From an uncultured Eggerthellaceae bacterium (lineage in GTDB: Bacteria > Actinomycetota > Coriobacteriia > Coriobacteriales > Eggerthellaceae), in NCBI GenBank assembly GCA_903789375.1, contig CAIFEB010000001.1, positions 25,302 through 89,301 of the forward strand: DNA of 64,000 nt, given 5' to 3'. Shown here piece by piece: positions 51,101 to 58,144 of the stretch. Made by a program: the position numbers and the translations under genes. Positions within the stretch are counted from its first letter, which is position 1. Every line of letters begins with the position of its first letter. The notes beneath the pieces were generated by a model that worked only from the letters and a program-made list of their open reading frames with translations, ran no database searches and had not been told where the DNA came from.

Positions 51101-51187
51101 GACTACCAGAACTTCTCCGGCATCACCGACGGCACGAAGGGCTCGGTCAAGTTCGTGATCGAGACCGACGCCGTGAAGAACGACTAG
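48173..51187 (+). CDS. Exported LxxG heptad-repeat protein
   Basis: A 1004-residue protein with an N-terminal signal segment (positive residues, then VGYALSAAALVSMVAMPCYL, Ala-rich cleavage region near 37-41). A beta-rich domain (about 60-290) follows. Two tracts of heptads of the form xxLxxGa (about 305-385 and 760-946) are separated by an Ala/Ser/Gln-rich coiled-coil region. These repeats are found in YhgE/Pip-type proteins and in loops of some MMPL proteins. Unlike those, no C-terminal membrane helix is seen. A segment with PTD-QGSLYAAKNGA occurs twice (about 453 and 747). The start overlaps the MMPL stop, so the two are probably one complex. Function unknown. Confidence 0.85.
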   Translation: MIERKRTQSVPEKVGYALSAAALVSMVAMPCYLSSVQPAVAATSNDGTQPKATTNQANNAQTASEKDETVFLFAKPDGSVKSSQVSAKLANPDKAADLADSSTLTNIKNVESTNSFTGSGTNMVWDAAGDDVYYQGDTQKASPIQVKITYLLDGKEVQASDLLGKSGKLTIRYEFTNDSYTMANIKGTDQKIYTPFVCMTGMLFDNDSARNVTVDNGKAVDDGDRTMVMGLAMPGLKDSLGLTDDDDVDIPSSFEVTADVTNFEMNSTITIATPNALDNVDTSSVDTSDIQDNLDQVQDAMAQLIDGSDELEAGLEQLNDGAGQLDSGAGELLSGAGELDSGAGQLADGASTLSSGAGQLSDGANTLAAGAGSLASGAATLQEKTATLPDSVSQLADGSNQVNDGLNQLRNGTSSSTGLIDALNAVGVGSDSTNTLYGGTMTLRNGILLMRGNPTDTQGSLYAAKNGAGQLKQGAADMKAGANALSAGAQSAIDAIGPETDTRPSTLNGALNIANAQLTQVGDVKSALETLQSAQKTLETLASDSANASAKMSQLEGTLAPVQSQLKQLQSGLATAKAASDQAASQAGSAKTDAGTAAKEIATSQYGNVSSALSTLNGIDTSTLTSEQAAALESAKSSLSAVSTSQLGDAASHAQSAATEAGTAEAYAQGVSSGLEQAQTGIDPAVSSMDELMALLSQEKSEFDTTAAQLTNDANQLKSLNFDADVSLATVQQCIAGVQQGLATMKGTPTDRQGSLYAAKNGADALAAGADQLGAGAGAVQDGLGTAIGAIDNQLVPGFDSLKMGLVSLANGGTSPDGRSNSGLKGAVDALGTSSTSGTLLYGTNALANGLGQLNAAAPQLAAGVGQVADGAAQVSDGSDQIASNMFTLYTGAIELTDGAFTLKDGTGTLLSGTQTLKDGTSQLADGTQSALDGSQQLSDGLKQFNEEAIQQIVDAFDGNLGELSDRVDAIVDAGKDYQNFSGITDGTKGSVKFVIETDAVKND

Positions 51188-51200
51188 CGCGAGGCCGGGG

Positions 51201-51860
51201 ATGGACGTGTCGGGGCAGAAACGCAAGGCCGACGCGACGCGCAAGCGCCTGCTCGACGCCGCGCTGCGCGTCATCGCCCGCAAGGGATACAGCTCGGCGA
51301 CGGTCGACGAGATCGTCGCCGAGGCGGGCGTCTCGAAGGGACTCGCGTACTACCACTTCAAGAACAAGGCCGCCATCGCATCGAGCATCCTGGAAACCGG
51401 CGTGAACGACATGATCGGCTCGTTCGAGACGATAGCCGCTGAATCGAAATCGGCCGGCCAGGCGCTCACGCGCATGCTTGACAGCTTCTGCAGCGCCATC
51501 GTGAACAACCAGGAGTTCGCGCAGTTCTTCTTGAACGAGCTCTGGCGAGGGAGCCGCGACTGGTCCTCTAAACTGCGCCCGATCGAGGACAAGCTCATCG
51601 GCATCCTGTCCAACCAGATCGAGCGCGGCCAGCAGGAGGGCGTGATACGCGCGGAGTTCGACCCGCAGTTCGGAGCCGTGGCCATCGTCGGCATCTCGCT
51701 GACGGCGGCAGGCTACTACGTGGGCCGTATCGACGGCATCGACGCCGACCAAGGCGAGCGGTTCAAAGCGTGCGTGTACGACTTCGTTGCCCACGCCATC
51801 GAGGCGGAGACGGCGTTCGGTCTGGGCATGCCGTCGACTTCGCAGGTTGCCGTGTCGTAA
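51201..51860 (+). CDS. TetR/AcrR family transcriptional regulator
   Basis: A 219-residue TetR-type regulator with the HTH region RKRLLDAALRVIARKGYSSATVDEIVAEAGVSKGLAYYHFKNKAAI (about 13-58) and a helical ligand domain. It starts 13 bases after the LxxG-repeat gene, probably in the same operon, with AGGCCGGGG upstream. With the other TetR at 45212 the membrane cassette has a regulator at each end. It is the more canonical of the two. Confidence 0.88.
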   Translation: MDVSGQKRKADATRKRLLDAALRVIARKGYSSATVDEIVAEAGVSKGLAYYHFKNKAAIASSILETGVNDMIGSFETIAAESKSAGQALTRMLDSFCSAIVNNQEFAQFFLNELWRGSRDWSSKLRPIEDKLIGILSNQIERGQQEGVIRAEFDPQFGAVAIVGISLTAAGYYVGRIDGIDADQGERFKACVYDFVAHAIEAETAFGLGMPSTSQVAVS

Positions 51861-52033
51861 AGCCGCACGGAGACGGGGCATAGGATACACTTCGGGTCGG
51901 AGCGCAGCGTGCCGTCTCGCGAACGGAACCGCCGGCGGCCCATGCGCGTTGGCTTGCGAGAGCATCGCAGGCGGTCAAGCGCGCAGGTAGCGAAGACGAG
52001 CGGAGAGAGTCGAACAAGGGAACTTGCCGGCCG

Positions 52034-52073
52034 ATCGGGGGCTGCGTTGCGAAAGCCGCGCAGCCCCCGATTT
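52034..52073 (+). terminator. Terminator of the MMPL-LxxG-TetR cassette
   Basis: ATCGGGGGCTGCG (52034-52046) and CGCAGCCCCCGAT (52059-52071) are perfect 13-base arms around a 12-nt loop, followed by TT. This is the strongest hairpin between the cassette and pyrK. Confidence 0.75.
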
Positions 52074-52219
52074 ACGCATAGGGACGTTTTGCGCGAGACC
52101 AAGCTGCGCATCCTTGCACTCACCCGTATCCGCCTGCCTCTGCGTTCGGCCGCTGCCGTCCGCCCCTGTGTGCGCCCGCTGCGATATCTCACCGCATCCG
52201 GTGCGGGTGGTGCGCCGAA

Positions 52220-52289
52220 TGATAGAATCCTCTGAAAGATGGTCCACACGGAGCCGCGTCTGCGGCCCGCGGTTTCAGAGAGAGGAGCA
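52220..52289 (+). promoter_or_regulatory. Extended -10 and ribosome-site hairpin upstream of pyrK
   Basis: TGATAGAAT (52220-52228) is an extended -10. The transcript would contain CTCTGAAA (52230-52237), which can pair with TTTCAGAG (52273-52280) immediately beside the ribosome site GAGAGGAG. GCCGC/GCGGC forms an inner stem. This could mask pyrK translation; no PyrR-like motif is clear. Confidence 0.4.
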
Positions 52290-52291
52290 GC

Positions 52292-53122
52292 ATGGCGAAT
52301 CCGGTCAACGAACGCGCGCGTCTTCTGTCGAACGACCCCGTCGGACCGCGTCTGTACCTGATGCGGCTTGAGACGCCGATCATCGCGAAGACCACGCGTC
52401 CCGGACAGTTCGTGCACCTGCAGATTCCCGCAGCCGACGCGCACATCCTCAGACGGCCGTTCTGCGTGTACGCGCGCGATGCCGAGGCGGGCACGATCGA
52501 CGTGCTCTACCAGGTGGTAGGCGAGGGCACGCGGCTTCTGGCGAAGGCGACGCCGGCGGTGGTCGATGCGACCGGAGGCATGAGCGTGCTCGGCCCGCTC
52601 GGGAACTCCTGGGCTGCGGTCGACGAGGCGCAAAGCGGAAGCGGCCTGCATGTTCTCCTCGTCGGAGGCGGCGTGGGCGCGGCCCCTCTCTACCTGCTCG
52701 CTGAAGATCTGATCGACGCGGGCTGCGCTGTGGACGTCGTGCTTGGCGCCCAGACGGAAGACGCCCTTGTCACGCGCGAGCGTTTCGCCGCCTTGCTCGG
52801 ACGCGAGCCGGCGTGCGCCACCGACGACGGCAGTTACGGGCGTCCCGGGTTCTGCACGACGCTTTCGCAGGAGGCGCTCGACGCCGGCTGCTCGGTCGAC
52901 GGCGCGCCCTTCGATCGCGTCTGCGTGTGCGGACCCGACCCGCTGATGAAGATCGTCGCCGCTCAGGCGCATGAGGCGCACGTTCCCTGCGAGGTTTCGA
53001 CGGAGCGGCGCATGGCGTGCGGCATCGGCGCGTGCCTGTCGTGCGTCGTAGAAACCACCGACGGCCTCAAGCGCTCGTGTGCCGACGGTCCCATATTCGA
53101 CGCGGAAAAGGTGGTGTGGTAA
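52292..53122 (+). CDS. pyrK: Dihydroorotate dehydrogenase B, electron transfer subunit
   Basis: PyrK passes electrons from PyrD's FMN to NAD through FAD and a 2Fe-2S cluster. The 276 residues contain the FAD motif LRRPFCVYARD, LLVGGGVGAAPLYLLAEDL (NAD domain) and the C-terminal 2Fe-2S ligands C243-x4-C248-x2-C251-x11-C263. GAGAGGAG precedes the ATG. pyrD begins at the base after its TAA. Confidence 0.95.
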   Translation: MANPVNERARLLSNDPVGPRLYLMRLETPIIAKTTRPGQFVHLQIPAADAHILRRPFCVYARDAEAGTIDVLYQVVGEGTRLLAKATPAVVDATGGMSVLGPLGNSWAAVDEAQSGSGLHVLLVGGGVGAAPLYLLAEDLIDAGCAVDVVLGAQTEDALVTRERFAALLGREPACATDDGSYGRPGFCTTLSQEALDAGCSVDGAPFDRVCVCGPDPLMKIVAAQAHEAHVPCEVSTERRMACGIGACLSCVVETTDGLKRSCADGPIFDAEKVVW

Positions 53123-54076
53123 ATGGCCGAGAACACCGATTCGCGCGCGCACATCCGCGAGACCAGCGTATCGCTCGCTGTCAACCTAGGCGGCCTGCCC
53201 ATGAAGAACCCCGTCACGGACGCCTCGGGAACGTTCGCCGCCGGCCGCGAGTTCTCCGCGTTCGTCGACGTCGCCGAGCTCGGAGCCGTCACGACCAAGG
53301 GCGTCTCGCTCAACGGCTGGCAGGGCAACGCCGCGCCGCGCATCGCCGAGACGCCGTCGGGCATGCTCAACTCCATCGGCCTGCAGAACCCGGGCGTCGC
53401 CCATCTGATGGCCGACGAGCTCCCGTGGCTCAAATCCCAGGGGGCGACGGCCATCGTCAACGTCTCGGGCCACAGCTTCGACGAATACGTGCAGGTCATC
53501 GAAGCGCTCGAGGATGCCGATGCCGTCGGCGCCTACGAGGTGAACATCTCGTGCCCCAATGTGGACGAAGGCGGCATGACCATCGGAACCGACCCCGCGA
53601 GCGTGCAGAAGGTCGTCGGCGCTTGCCGCCGTGCCACGAAGCGCCCGCTCATCGTGAAGCTCACGCCCAACGTCACCGACGTGGCCGAAATCGCCCGCGC
53701 CGCCGTTTCCGCGGGAGCCGACGCGCTGTCGCTCATCAACACCGTCCTCGGCATGGCCGTCGACGCCGAGCGGCGCCGTCCACAGCTCGCTCGCGTCGTG
53801 GGCGGGCTGTCGGGCCCATGCGTGAAGCCCATCGCGCTGCGTCAGGTCTGGGAGGTGCACAACGCCGTCGACGTGCCGCTTCTGGGCATGGGCGGCATCA
53901 GCTCCGGAATCGACGCCATCGAGTTCATGCTGTGCGGCGCCACCGCCGTCGCCGTCGGAACGGCCAACTTCGTCTGCCCGACGGCCACCGTCGACGTGGC
54001 GAACGGCATCATCGACTACTGCGAACGTCAGGGAGTGTCCGACGTTGCCGAGCTGATCGGAGGTTTGCAATGCTGA
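53123..54076 (+). CDS. pyrD: Dihydroorotate dehydrogenase B, catalytic subunit
   Basis: PyrD oxidises dihydroorotate to orotate. The 317 residues are of class 1B, with NPVTDASGTFAAGREF, VTTKGVSLNGWQGN, SGMLNSIGLQNPG, the active-site Cys in NISCPNVDEGG (about residue 144), and the FMN-phosphate site LLGMGGISSGIDAIEF. It fits its adjacent partner pyrK; NAD is therefore the expected acceptor. The pyrF start overlaps its end by 7 bases. Confidence 0.95.
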   Translation: MAENTDSRAHIRETSVSLAVNLGGLPMKNPVTDASGTFAAGREFSAFVDVAELGAVTTKGVSLNGWQGNAAPRIAETPSGMLNSIGLQNPGVAHLMADELPWLKSQGATAIVNVSGHSFDEYVQVIEALEDADAVGAYEVNISCPNVDEGGMTIGTDPASVQKVVGACRRATKRPLIVKLTPNVTDVAEIARAAVSAGADALSLINTVLGMAVDAERRRPQLARVVGGLSGPCVKPIALRQVWEVHNAVDVPLLGMGGISSGIDAIEFMLCGATAVAVGTANFVCPTATVDVANGIIDYCERQGVSDVAELIGGLQC

Positions 54077-54801
54077 GCGACTTTTCCAGCACCCCGAAGC
54101 GCGACCGCATCATCGTCGCGCTGGATTGTTCCGCCGACCGCGCGCGGGCGCTCGGCGACCAGCTCACGGGCCATGCGCGCTGGGTCAAGGTGGGCATGAC
54201 GCTGTTCTATGCCTGCGGTCCGGAAATCGTCGCGTACTTCAAGGAACGCGGGTTCAAGGTGTTCCTCGACCTCAAGCTCCACGACATCCCGTTCCAGGTG
54301 AAGGGTGCGGCGGCCTCGGCTGCGCGCACGGGCGCCGACATGCTCACCATGCACGCGAGCGGGGGAGAGGCCATGCTCGCCGCCGGCCGCGAAGGCGCTC
54401 AGGAGACGGCGAAGGAAACGGGGCGTGATCCGCTCATCACGCTCGGCATCACCGTGCTCACGAGCATGGACGAGCCGACGCTGCGCAGCGTCGGCGTCGA
54501 GCGCACGCCGCGCGATCAGGTGGCGCTGCTCGCGGGCGTCGCCAAGGAGTCGGGCATCTCGGGCGTCGTCGCGTCGCCGCAGGAGGCGTCGCTTCTGCGC
54601 GACATCCTGGGGCCGCAAGCCTACATCGTCACGCCGGGCGTCCGTCCCGCCGGCTCGTCGGCCGACGACCAGAGCCGCATCGCCACGCCCGCCGAGGCGT
54701 TCGACAACGGTGCGTCCCATATCGTTGTCGGCAGGCCGATCACGCAGGCTCCCGACCCGGTCGCCGCGTTCGAAAACATCGCCCAAAGCGTGCGGTCCTA
54801 A
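54070..54801 (+). CDS. pyrF: Orotidine 5'-phosphate decarboxylase
   Basis: PyrF decarboxylates OMP to UMP. The 243 residues contain IIVALDCSADRA, the catalytic FLDLKLHDIPFQVKG (Asp-x-Lys-x-x-Asp, about 66-74), MLTMHASGGEAML, VTPGVRPAGSSADDQ and IVVGRPITQAPDP. The upstream frame is the other frame of pyrD. No pyrE is in the window. The operon ends here. Confidence 0.95.
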   Translation: MLSDFSSTPKRDRIIVALDCSADRARALGDQLTGHARWVKVGMTLFYACGPEIVAYFKERGFKVFLDLKLHDIPFQVKGAAASAARTGADMLTMHASGGEAMLAAGREGAQETAKETGRDPLITLGITVLTSMDEPTLRSVGVERTPRDQVALLAGVAKESGISGVVASPQEASLLRDILGPQAYIVTPGVRPAGSSADDQSRIATPAEAFDNGASHIVVGRPITQAPDPVAAFENIAQSVRS

Positions 54802-54901
54802 ACGAACGGTGACGAACTTCGACTGAAACGGCCAGCTCATAGGCGAGTTGTGGGGAAGGTCTGTCGAATGGACACGAATGTGGGATTTGATGGGCGAAAG
54901 C
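54802..54901. other. Short intergenic stretch before the mihF upstream region
   Basis: No terminator with a T-run was seen directly after pyrF. The stretch contains no supported gene. Confidence 0.4.
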
Positions 54902-55112
54902 TTGAACCAGCGCGCCATTAGCGTAGAATTTGCCTGCGTGACCCGGAGATATGCGGTTTCAGACGTTCCTGTGCTCGCCCAAGGCGAGCGTTTGAAGTCA
55001 TCGACAGGGGACCCGAACACGAACGCGGAACACTGTTTTCGGGAGCGCAGATATCTGCATGACTTCGGTCGACGGTTGGGGCTGAACAAGCACCGCCGAC
55101 GTTGAAGTTTTA
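54902..55112 (+). ncRNA. Candidate structured RNA or long leader upstream of mihF
   Basis: TTGAAC (54902-54907) and TAGAAT (54924-54929) form a good promoter with a 16-base spacer. The transcript can fold TTTCAGAC (54957-54964) with GTTTGAAG (54990-54997), around an 8-nt one-sided bulge and the stem GCTCGCC (54973-54979)/GGCGAGC (54983-54989). A palindrome GCAGATATCTGC and a hairpin near 55070-55103 (TCGACGGT/ACCGCCGA, one mismatch) followed by GTTTTA come next. It does not match a tRNA, tmRNA, SRP RNA or T-box that I recognise. It could be a small RNA or the mihF leader. Confidence 0.35.
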
Positions 55113-55195
55113 TGATGTTTGCGCATTTCAAAGGCTAGTTTTTACCTTGTACGTTAGTATCACGGAAGTATGTTTCAAAGCGAAGGAGTTCACTT

Positions 55196-55504
55196 ATGGC
55201 AATCCCTCAACTGAGTCCTGAAGAGCGCAAGGCTGCTCTGGAAAAGGCGAAGGCTGCCCGTATCAAGCGTGCCGAGATCCGCGACGACCTCAAGAGCGGC
55301 AAGCTGACGCTTCAGGACGTTCTCAAGATGAAGGACGACCCGATTGTGGGCCGCATGAAGGTCTCCACGCTCATCGAGACGCTGCCGGGCTACGGCAAGG
55401 CGAAGTCCGAGAAGATCATGAGCGAGCTCCAGATCGCCGAGAGCCGTCGCCTCCGCGGCCTTGGCGAGCGCCAGGAAGCCGCTCTGCTGGAGCGCCTGGG
55501 CTAA
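55196..55504 (+). CDS. mihF: Actinobacterial integration host factor (mIHF)
   Basis: This 102-residue nucleoid-associated protein binds and bends DNA and is found in actinobacteria. The sequence follows the family: LSPEERKAALEKAKAARIKRAEIRDDLKSG, then KVSTLIETLPGYGKAKSEKIMSELQIAESRRLRGLGERQ with the helix-two-turn-helix. GAAGGAG lies upstream of the ATG. Its place before gmk and rpoZ is typical of actinobacteria. Confidence 0.94.
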   Translation: MAIPQLSPEERKAALEKAKAARIKRAEIRDDLKSGKLTLQDVLKMKDDPIVGRMKVSTLIETLPGYGKAKSEKIMSELQIAESRRLRGLGERQEAALLERLG

Positions 55505-55509
55505 TTCCC

Positions 55510-56079
55510 ATGAGAACGGGCAATCTTTTTGTCGTTTCCGGGCCATCAGGTGCTGGCAAAGGCACGCTGGTGGCCCGTCTCTTGAAGGCGGTGCCCGATG
55601 CGTGGGTGTCCGTATCCGCCACGACGCGCAAGCCGCGTCCTGGTGAAAAGGACGGCGTATCGTACTACTTCAAGACGCGGGACGAGTTCGAAGACCTCAT
55701 AAAGAACGACGGCCTGCTCGAATGGGCCGAGTATTCGGGCAACTGCTACGGCACGCCGCTTCAGTCCGTGCGTGATCACATGAACGCCGGCGACCAGGTG
55801 GTGCTCGAGATAGAAGTGCAGGGAGCGTCCCAGGTCAAGCGCCGTATTCCAGAGGCTCATCTCGTGTTCATCGAGCCGCCGTCATACGAGGAGCTCGAAG
55901 CGCGCCTGCGCGGTCGCGGCACCGAGGACGAGGCGTCCATCAAGCGGCGCCTGCAAACGGCCCACGGCGAACTGGCATTGAAGAGCGACTACGACATGTG
56001 TATCGTGAACGATGACGTGGATGAAGCTGCGGCGCAGCTCATCGCGTACGTCAACGAACAAGCAGAAGGGAATCGGTGA
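55510..56079 (+). CDS. gmk: Guanylate kinase
   Basis: Gmk phosphorylates GMP to GDP. The 189 residues show the P-loop FVVSGPSGAGKGTLVARL, SVSATTRKPRPGEKDGVSYYF, the FLEWAEYSGNCYGTP-type GMP site (here LLEWAEYSGNCYGTP) and EIEVQGASQVKRRIP. It starts 5 bases after mihF. Confidence 0.95.
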   Translation: MRTGNLFVVSGPSGAGKGTLVARLLKAVPDAWVSVSATTRKPRPGEKDGVSYYFKTRDEFEDLIKNDGLLEWAEYSGNCYGTPLQSVRDHMNAGDQVVLEIEVQGASQVKRRIPEAHLVFIEPPSYEELEARLRGRGTEDEASIKRRLQTAHGELALKSDYDMCIVNDDVDEAAAQLIAYVNEQAEGNR

Positions 56080-56089
56080 ACGCACTACC

Positions 56090-56350
56090 ATGAGCCTTAT
56101 CGAACCGAAGATCGACGTCCTGCTGGACAAGACCGACAACGACCGCTTCCTGCTGTGCTCGCTTGCCTCCAAGCGTGCGCACGACATCAACGACATGCTG
56201 CGTGGCCAGCACAATCGCGCCATCCAGCTGGAAACCGCGGTCGACATCGCCCGCGCCTCCAACAAGAAGCCGATCAGCATCGCGTTTTCCGAAATCGCGC
56301 GCGGTGACGTGTCGTACGACCCCGAATCCATCGACGTGAAGAACCACTAA
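56090..56350 (+). CDS. rpoZ: DNA-directed RNA polymerase omega subunit
   Basis: An 86-residue omega subunit, which assists RNA polymerase assembly. The family core is visible in DRFLLCSLASKRAHDINDML and KKPISIAFSEIARGDVSY. The ATG at 56090 is the first Met of the homologous part; the nearest GAAGGG is about 18 bases upstream, and no better start was found. It lies 10 bases after gmk. Confidence 0.9.
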   Translation: MSLIEPKIDVLLDKTDNDRFLLCSLASKRAHDINDMLRGQHNRAIQLETAVDIARASNKKPISIAFSEIARGDVSYDPESIDVKNH

Positions 56351-56374
56351 ACGCAACGCACAGCAAAGGATCGT

Positions 56375-57781
56375 ATGCTCGAACAGCATCAACGCATTTG
56401 CCTGGTCCACTACCACGAGATCGGGCTCAAAGGTCACAATCGAGCGAAATTCGAAACGCGCCTCCTGAAGAATCTGGAGGCGCTTCTTTCGCCCTACCCC
56501 CTGGTCACCATCCATCGCATCTCGGGGCGGCTCTGCGTGTTCCTCAAGGAGGGCACAAGTTTCGAGGTCGCTCTCGAGGTGAGCCGCCACATCCTCGACG
56601 TGCCAGGCGTGGCGCGCGTGTCGTGCGGATTCAAATGCGAACGCGACCTGGACGTCATGAGCGCGGTCGCCGTCAACGCCCTCGGCGAGGTCGGCGCATT
56701 TGAGACGTTCAAAGTGGCTGCACGGCGCAACCATACCGACTTCGACGTGCACTCGATGGACATGAACCGCATCATCGGCGCAGCGCTCTGTGACGCGTAC
56801 CCCGACAAGAAGGTCAAGATGAAGGACCCCGACGTTGTCGTGGGGGTCGAGGTCGTGCAGAACGCCACGTACATCTACGCGCGCAGCGAGCGCGGCATCG
56901 GAGGACTGCCCGTCGGAAGCTCGGGGAAGGTCGTGTGCCTGCTTTCGGGCGGCATCGACTCGCCCGTGGCCACGTGGCGCATGGCACGCCGTGGCGCCAC
57001 CTGTGTGGGTGTGCACTTCTCCGGTCGCCCGCAGACGTCGAGCGCGAGCGAGTACCTGGTGGACGATATCGCGCACGTGCTCGAGCGCACCGGGTGCATC
57101 GGGCGCGTCTACGTCGTGCCGTTCGGCGACTACCAGAAGAAGATCATGCTGGCCGTGCCGCCGTCGATGCGCATCCTCATTTACCGTCGGCTCATGTTCC
57201 GCGTCGCTGAGCGCATCGCGCGCATCGAGCACGCGGGCGCGCTCGCAACGGGGGAGAGCCTCGGACAGGTTGCCTCGCAGACGCTCGAGAACATCCAGGT
57301 GACGGATTCGGTCGTCTCGCTTCCGGTGTTTCGCCCGCTCATCGGCATGGACAAGCTCGAAATCATCGACAACGCCCAACAGCTTGGGACGTACGAGCTC
57401 TCCACGACCGACGCGCCCGACTGCTGCACGCTGTTCATGCCGCGCAGCCCCGAGACGCACGGTTCCGTTTCCACAGCTGAACAGGCTGAAGAGGGCCTTC
57501 CCATCGACGAATGGACAGAAGAACTCGTGAATGCCGCCGAGCCCCACGATTACGAGAACTGTCCGGCCTACCATGCGCCGCGGAAGTTCAAGCGCGAACA
57601 GAGCGCCAACGACGATGGCGCAATCGATGGGCATGCGGATCCTGCGAGCGAGAAGAGCGCCGTCGGCGGGACTGCGGAAGACGTCGGCGGACGAGGCTCA
57701 GACAAGGGAGCACGTGCGTCCTCGGCAGCCGATAAGGTGGAAGCGCCGCGCTTGTTCAAAGACGGGGAAGCGGTCGAATAG
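56375..57781 (+). CDS. thiI: tRNA 4-thiouridine sulfurtransferase ThiI (no rhodanese domain)
   Basis: ThiI transfers sulfur to tRNA U8 and, in some bacteria, to thiamine synthesis. The 468 residues have an N-terminal ferredoxin-like/THUMP region (about 1-175) and the PP-loop domain with VVCLLSGGIDSPVATWRMA (about 186-204), SGRPQTSSASEYLVDDI and GESLGQVASQTLENI. The rhodanese domain of E. coli ThiI is absent, as in many Gram-positives. The last 70 residues are an Ala/Asp/Glu/Gly-rich tail unlike the family. AAAGGA precedes the ATG. Confidence 0.92.
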   Translation: MLEQHQRICLVHYHEIGLKGHNRAKFETRLLKNLEALLSPYPLVTIHRISGRLCVFLKEGTSFEVALEVSRHILDVPGVARVSCGFKCERDLDVMSAVAVNALGEVGAFETFKVAARRNHTDFDVHSMDMNRIIGAALCDAYPDKKVKMKDPDVVVGVEVVQNATYIYARSERGIGGLPVGSSGKVVCLLSGGIDSPVATWRMARRGATCVGVHFSGRPQTSSASEYLVDDIAHVLERTGCIGRVYVVPFGDYQKKIMLAVPPSMRILIYRRLMFRVAERIARIEHAGALATGESLGQVASQTLENIQVTDSVVSLPVFRPLIGMDKLEIIDNAQQLGTYELSTTDAPDCCTLFMPRSPETHGSVSTAEQAEEGLPIDEWTEELVNAAEPHDYENCPAYHAPRKFKREQSANDDGAIDGHADPASEKSAVGGTAEDVGGRGSDKGARASSAADKVEAPRLFKDGEAVE

Positions 57782-57798
57782 CCCTTTCGGATGACGTC

Positions 57799-57833
57799 CT
57801 CCCGAGAGAGCATTCCTCTCGGGAGAACGCTTT
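57799..57833 (+). terminator. Terminator after thiI
   Basis: CTCCCGAGAG (57799-57808) and CTCTCGGGAG (57816-57825) are perfect 10-base arms around a 7-nt loop. TTT occurs 5 bases after the stem. Confidence 0.65.
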
Positions 57834-58104
57834 CTCGCTCGAGCCTTGCCCATAGTCGGACAGACTGATGGCGCGCAGGCTCGTCAGCATGCGGGAATGT
57901 ATTGCGCGATGCGGCGGGATTCGCTTGCTGCAGGCAAACGCAGACGCACGCTCCGACCGACACGGGCGCGGCATGCAGGGTGCATTCGACATGCCTATGC
58001 GGCAATCGAACGGCGCCTTGACGGTGTTGCGGCGGTGATCGAGCGGTACTCGTGCGACCTTCCGACAGCCGTGCCGCGGTTCCCCTGATAGATTACGCAC
58101 GTAT
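57834..58104. other. thiI-comEA intergenic region
   Basis: About 270 bases without a supported gene. A frame of 80 codons at 57846-58088 lacks a ribosome site and shows low-quality, Arg/Ala-rich composition typical of a shadow frame. No promoter was identified with confidence. Confidence 0.5.
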
Positions 58105-58143
58105 GCTCCTCTCGCAGGCGATGACAGGCGAGAGGAGCTTTTT
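58105..58143 (+). terminator. Terminator-type hairpin containing the comEA ribosome site
   Basis: GCTCCTCTCGC (58105-58115) and GCGAGAGGAGC (58128-58138) are perfect 11-base arms around a 12-nt loop and are followed by TTTTT (58139-58143). The 3' arm includes AGAGGAG, the ribosome site for the GTG at 58145. The same structure could both terminate transcription and block translation of comEA. Confidence 0.7.
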
Positions 58144-58144
58144 C

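Larger units (their letters stand above)
51861..52291. other. Intergenic region with terminator and pyrK promoter
   Basis: About 430 bases without a supported gene. It contains the strong hairpin at 52034-52071, the small hairpin CCGCA/TGCGG at 52192-52206, and the pyrK promoter and leader described separately. The first 170 bases are GC-rich with no clear structure. Confidence 0.5.

Noticed and set aside
49022..51283. 753-codon minus-strand frame opposite the LxxG-repeat gene
   Set aside because: Shadow of the repeats; the plus-strand frame has a signal peptide, heptads and coupled start.
54848..55105. Possible 85-residue gene upstream of mihF
   Set aside because: No ribosome site; it spans the promoter and folded region described as a candidate RNA.
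57846..58088. Possible 80-residue gene between thiI and comEA
   Set aside because: No ribosome site, Arg/Ala-rich composition, and no family resemblance.
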